Of a stretch of 64,000 nucleotides of DNA, positions 62,433 through 64,000 are shown in pieces. This DNA comes from Acanthochlamys bracteata (taxonomy: Eukaryota > Streptophyta > Magnoliopsida > Pandanales > Velloziaceae): assembly GCA_019914995.1 (NCBI GenBank), contig CM034138.1, positions 2,914,001 through 2,978,000 on the forward strand, written 5' to 3'. The first letter of the stretch is position 1. Each line of letters starts with the position of its first letter. The notes under the pieces are model-generated. The model was not told the DNA's origin. It worked only from the letters and a program-made list of their open reading frames with translations, and did not search any database. The position numbers and the translations under genes were made by a program.

Positions 62433-62486
62433 TGTACATACATATATATACATATGTACATGTACATATGTATACATATATATATA
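62365..62486. repeat. TA/CATG microsatellite with palindromic structure
   Basis: About 120 bp of alternating purine-pyrimidine DNA, (TA)n with interspersed gtacatgtac and acatatgt units, able to form cruciforms. Lies between the proposed transposon end and the transposase. Confidence 0.85.
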
Positions 62487-62772
62487 ACTCTTGGTTTTTT
62501 GGCTTTATATATATTCTTATATTACAAAAAAAAATGAGTATATATTTTTGAATTTATTTTCTCTAGTTATACTGTGATTATTGGCTTTTCTCTATTTCTA
62601 TTACTCTATTTAGTTTTATAAGACTTTCTAGATTATTATTTAAAAGAGTGATCTTTTAAAACCGTCTTAGTTCTAAATGATGTATTTAATTGTTAAGTAT
62701 ATATAACTCTAAAAGGAGACTCTATTATGCTTGGTTTTTTTTTGTTTTGTATATAAGGATTTTCGAATATAA

Positions 62773-64000
62773 ATGGATCAAAATTTGGAGCTCGTTATCA
62801 GCGGTGCGGCACAAGTAGTTATATGTGTCATGGCCGCTGTCATCAACGAGTTTTCGGCAACACATTCAAGGATTCCTCGAGAGCCATCTTTAGCTAGACG
62901 TTTGCAAAGAACAGGGCATTTATGGAGAATATTAAGTGGAGGAATAGATAATTGCGTTGCATATCTTCGAATGGATGCAGATGCATTTATAAATCTTGCC
63001 CAAATGATGCGTGATAGTCATTCACTAAGTGACACAAAACATGTCATCGTGGAAGAGCAACTTGCATACTTTTTGCATATTGTTGGACATAGCCGAACCA
63101 ATAGGGCAATTGGGATTGATTTTATCCGGTCAGGATCGACATTGAGTCGCTACTTTCATCGGGTGCTTAGGGCAAAATGTAAGCTTAAGAATGCGTACAT
63201 AACGCAGGACGCACCGGAAGAGCATCCATATATCCGAGCGAATCCCAGTTGGTATCCTTATTTTAAGATATATTAAATTTGTTAATGTAAGTTTTACTTC
63301 CATACATGCATATAACATAGCTTATCTAATATTTTTCAAAACACTTTATAGGATTGTAGAGGCTTAATTGATGGTACGCATATACTTGCAAGAGTCCCTT
63401 CTACTTTAACAGCACGCTTTCGAGGCCGAAATTATGTAACTCAAAATGTCTTAGGGTGTTGCACTATTGATATGAGATTCACATACGTATTAGCTGGATG
63501 GGAAGGATCAGCTAATAATTTTACTGTACTTAAAGATGCACTAAAGCGACCTCCACCTAATCGATTACATGTTCCGGAAGGTGACATTTGAGTACTATTA
63601 AAATTATTACTTAGAGACGTGCATATGCTTATTAAAGTAAATCATTTTTTGATTTTTTTAAGTGTAGGTAAATTTTATCTTGTTGATGGAGGATATACAA
63701 CCATGCCAGGTTTTTTGTCTTCTTATCGAGGGGTGCGTTACCATTTGAATGAAATTTTTGAACGTAAGCCGGAGAATCCGCAGGAATTGTTCAATTTTCG
63801 GCACTCTTCATTACGAAGCACGATAGAGCGATGTTTTGCGTTGTTAAAGAGACGTTTTAGAATTATACATGACTATCCAAATTATCCCTTTCCAATACAG
63901 GTTGATATTGTGTTGGCTTGTTGCGTATTACATAACTATATATTAGGTGTGGATCTTAGCGATAAACGTTTGAACAATTCAAGAATATATGAGGAATGCG
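62773..64000 (+). pseudogene. PIF/Harbinger transposase (HARBI1/ALP1-like), damaged and cut by window edge
   Basis: DDE-type nuclease of the Harbinger superfamily; plant relatives include the domesticated ALP1. Exon 1 (62,773-63,267) has the N-terminal helical part (RILSGGIDNCVAYLRMDADA, EEQLAYFLHIVGHSRTNRAI, GSTLSRYFHRVL). Exon 2 (63,352-63,580) has the first Asp in GLIDGTHI. The second, usually in GSAxDSRVL, is replaced: GSANNFTVL. Intron 2 (63,581-63,667) has gt/ag ends and keeps frame. Exon 3 from 63,668 has YLVDGGY and the conserved Glu in STIERCFALLKRRF, running off the window. Intron 1 is odd: the coding AAG is followed by atatatt, not gt, and a good donor gtaagt occurs 19 bp later behind an in-frame TAA. 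Loss of a catalytic residue and the splice defect argue that it is inactive, but the sequence is otherwise open. Confidence 0.8.

Larger units (their letters stand above)
60694..64000 (+). mobile_element. PIF/Harbinger DNA transposon, left part (continues past the window)
   Basis: The proposed left end gggtctgttcttttatc follows a TAA trinucleotide at 60,691-60,693; Harbinger elements duplicate TWA, and plant ends often read GGGTCTGTT. The transposase on the same strand starts at 62,773 and is cut by the window edge. Between them are ~2 kb without a recognisable second ORF and a TA-rich microsatellite. The right end is outside the window, so the boundaries are inference. Confidence 0.6.

Noticed and set aside
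62365-62486. Possible regulatory palindromes gtacatgtac in the TA tract
   Set aside because: Part of a simple alternating microsatellite; palindromes are expected from the repeat unit.
1-64000. CRISPR arrays, bacterial operons, tRNA or rRNA genes
   Set aside because: No regularly spaced repeats with unique spacers, no ribosomal sequence and no cloverleaf with A/B boxes was recognised; the window is plant nuclear DNA.

Overview
This is a plant nuclear window, almost certainly from a eudicot. Genes are interrupted by GT-AG introns, the intergenic DNA is very AT-rich, Ty3/gypsy retrotransposons, MITE-like elements and a PIF/Harbinger transposon are present, and the intact proteins belong to plant families (ECT-type YTH reader, NSL1-type MACPF protein, plant nitrobindin, nepenthesin-like aspartic protease). 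I cannot name the species.

Layout from left to right. About 1.6-5.7 kb holds a decayed BAM3-like leucine-rich-repeat receptor kinase (+) whose ectodomain is broken many times but whose kinase exons still read cleanly. 8.3-12.4 kb (-) is a nine-exon m6A reader (YTH/ECT family, 591 aa by my splice model). 16.2-18.0 kb (-) is a three-exon nitrobindin. 18.9-20.1 kb (-) is an intronless aspartic protease, followed by the two halves of a dead paralogue (21.9-22.2 and 33.1-33.4 kb). The halves are separated by about 11 kb that includes an Athila-like LTR retrotransposon (22,648-32,797). 34.5-43.0 kb (-) is a 14-exon gene for RNA polymerase III subunit RPC3 (502 aa). 45.1-46.6 kb (+) is a probable two-exon 47-aa membrane microprotein. 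46.8-49.4 kb (-) is a seven-exon NSL1-like MACPF gene (603 aa). 49.9-55.7 kb is a second, complete but degenerate Ty3/gypsy element with two 550-bp LTRs and a TAAGA target duplication. 57.2-57.6 kb (+) is ribosomal protein eL27. From 60.7 kb to the right edge lies a PIF/Harbinger element with a damaged transposase, cut off by the window.

The neighbouring genes are ordinary housekeeping or defence-related loci and do not form a pathway. The most unusual structure is the Athila-like element. It has one normal 5' LTR, a 3' LTR lacking its last ~157 bp, and then an inverted LTR copy fused directly to it. The 5-bp target duplication GTACA abuts the U3 end of an LTR on both sides, so the element appears to have integrated with two U3 termini and no U5 terminus. 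Its premature stops are mostly C-to-T type on one strand or the other, as expected from decay of methylated cytosines. Exon boundaries and alignments were read by eye; comparisons to families rest on remembered family features, not on a search.
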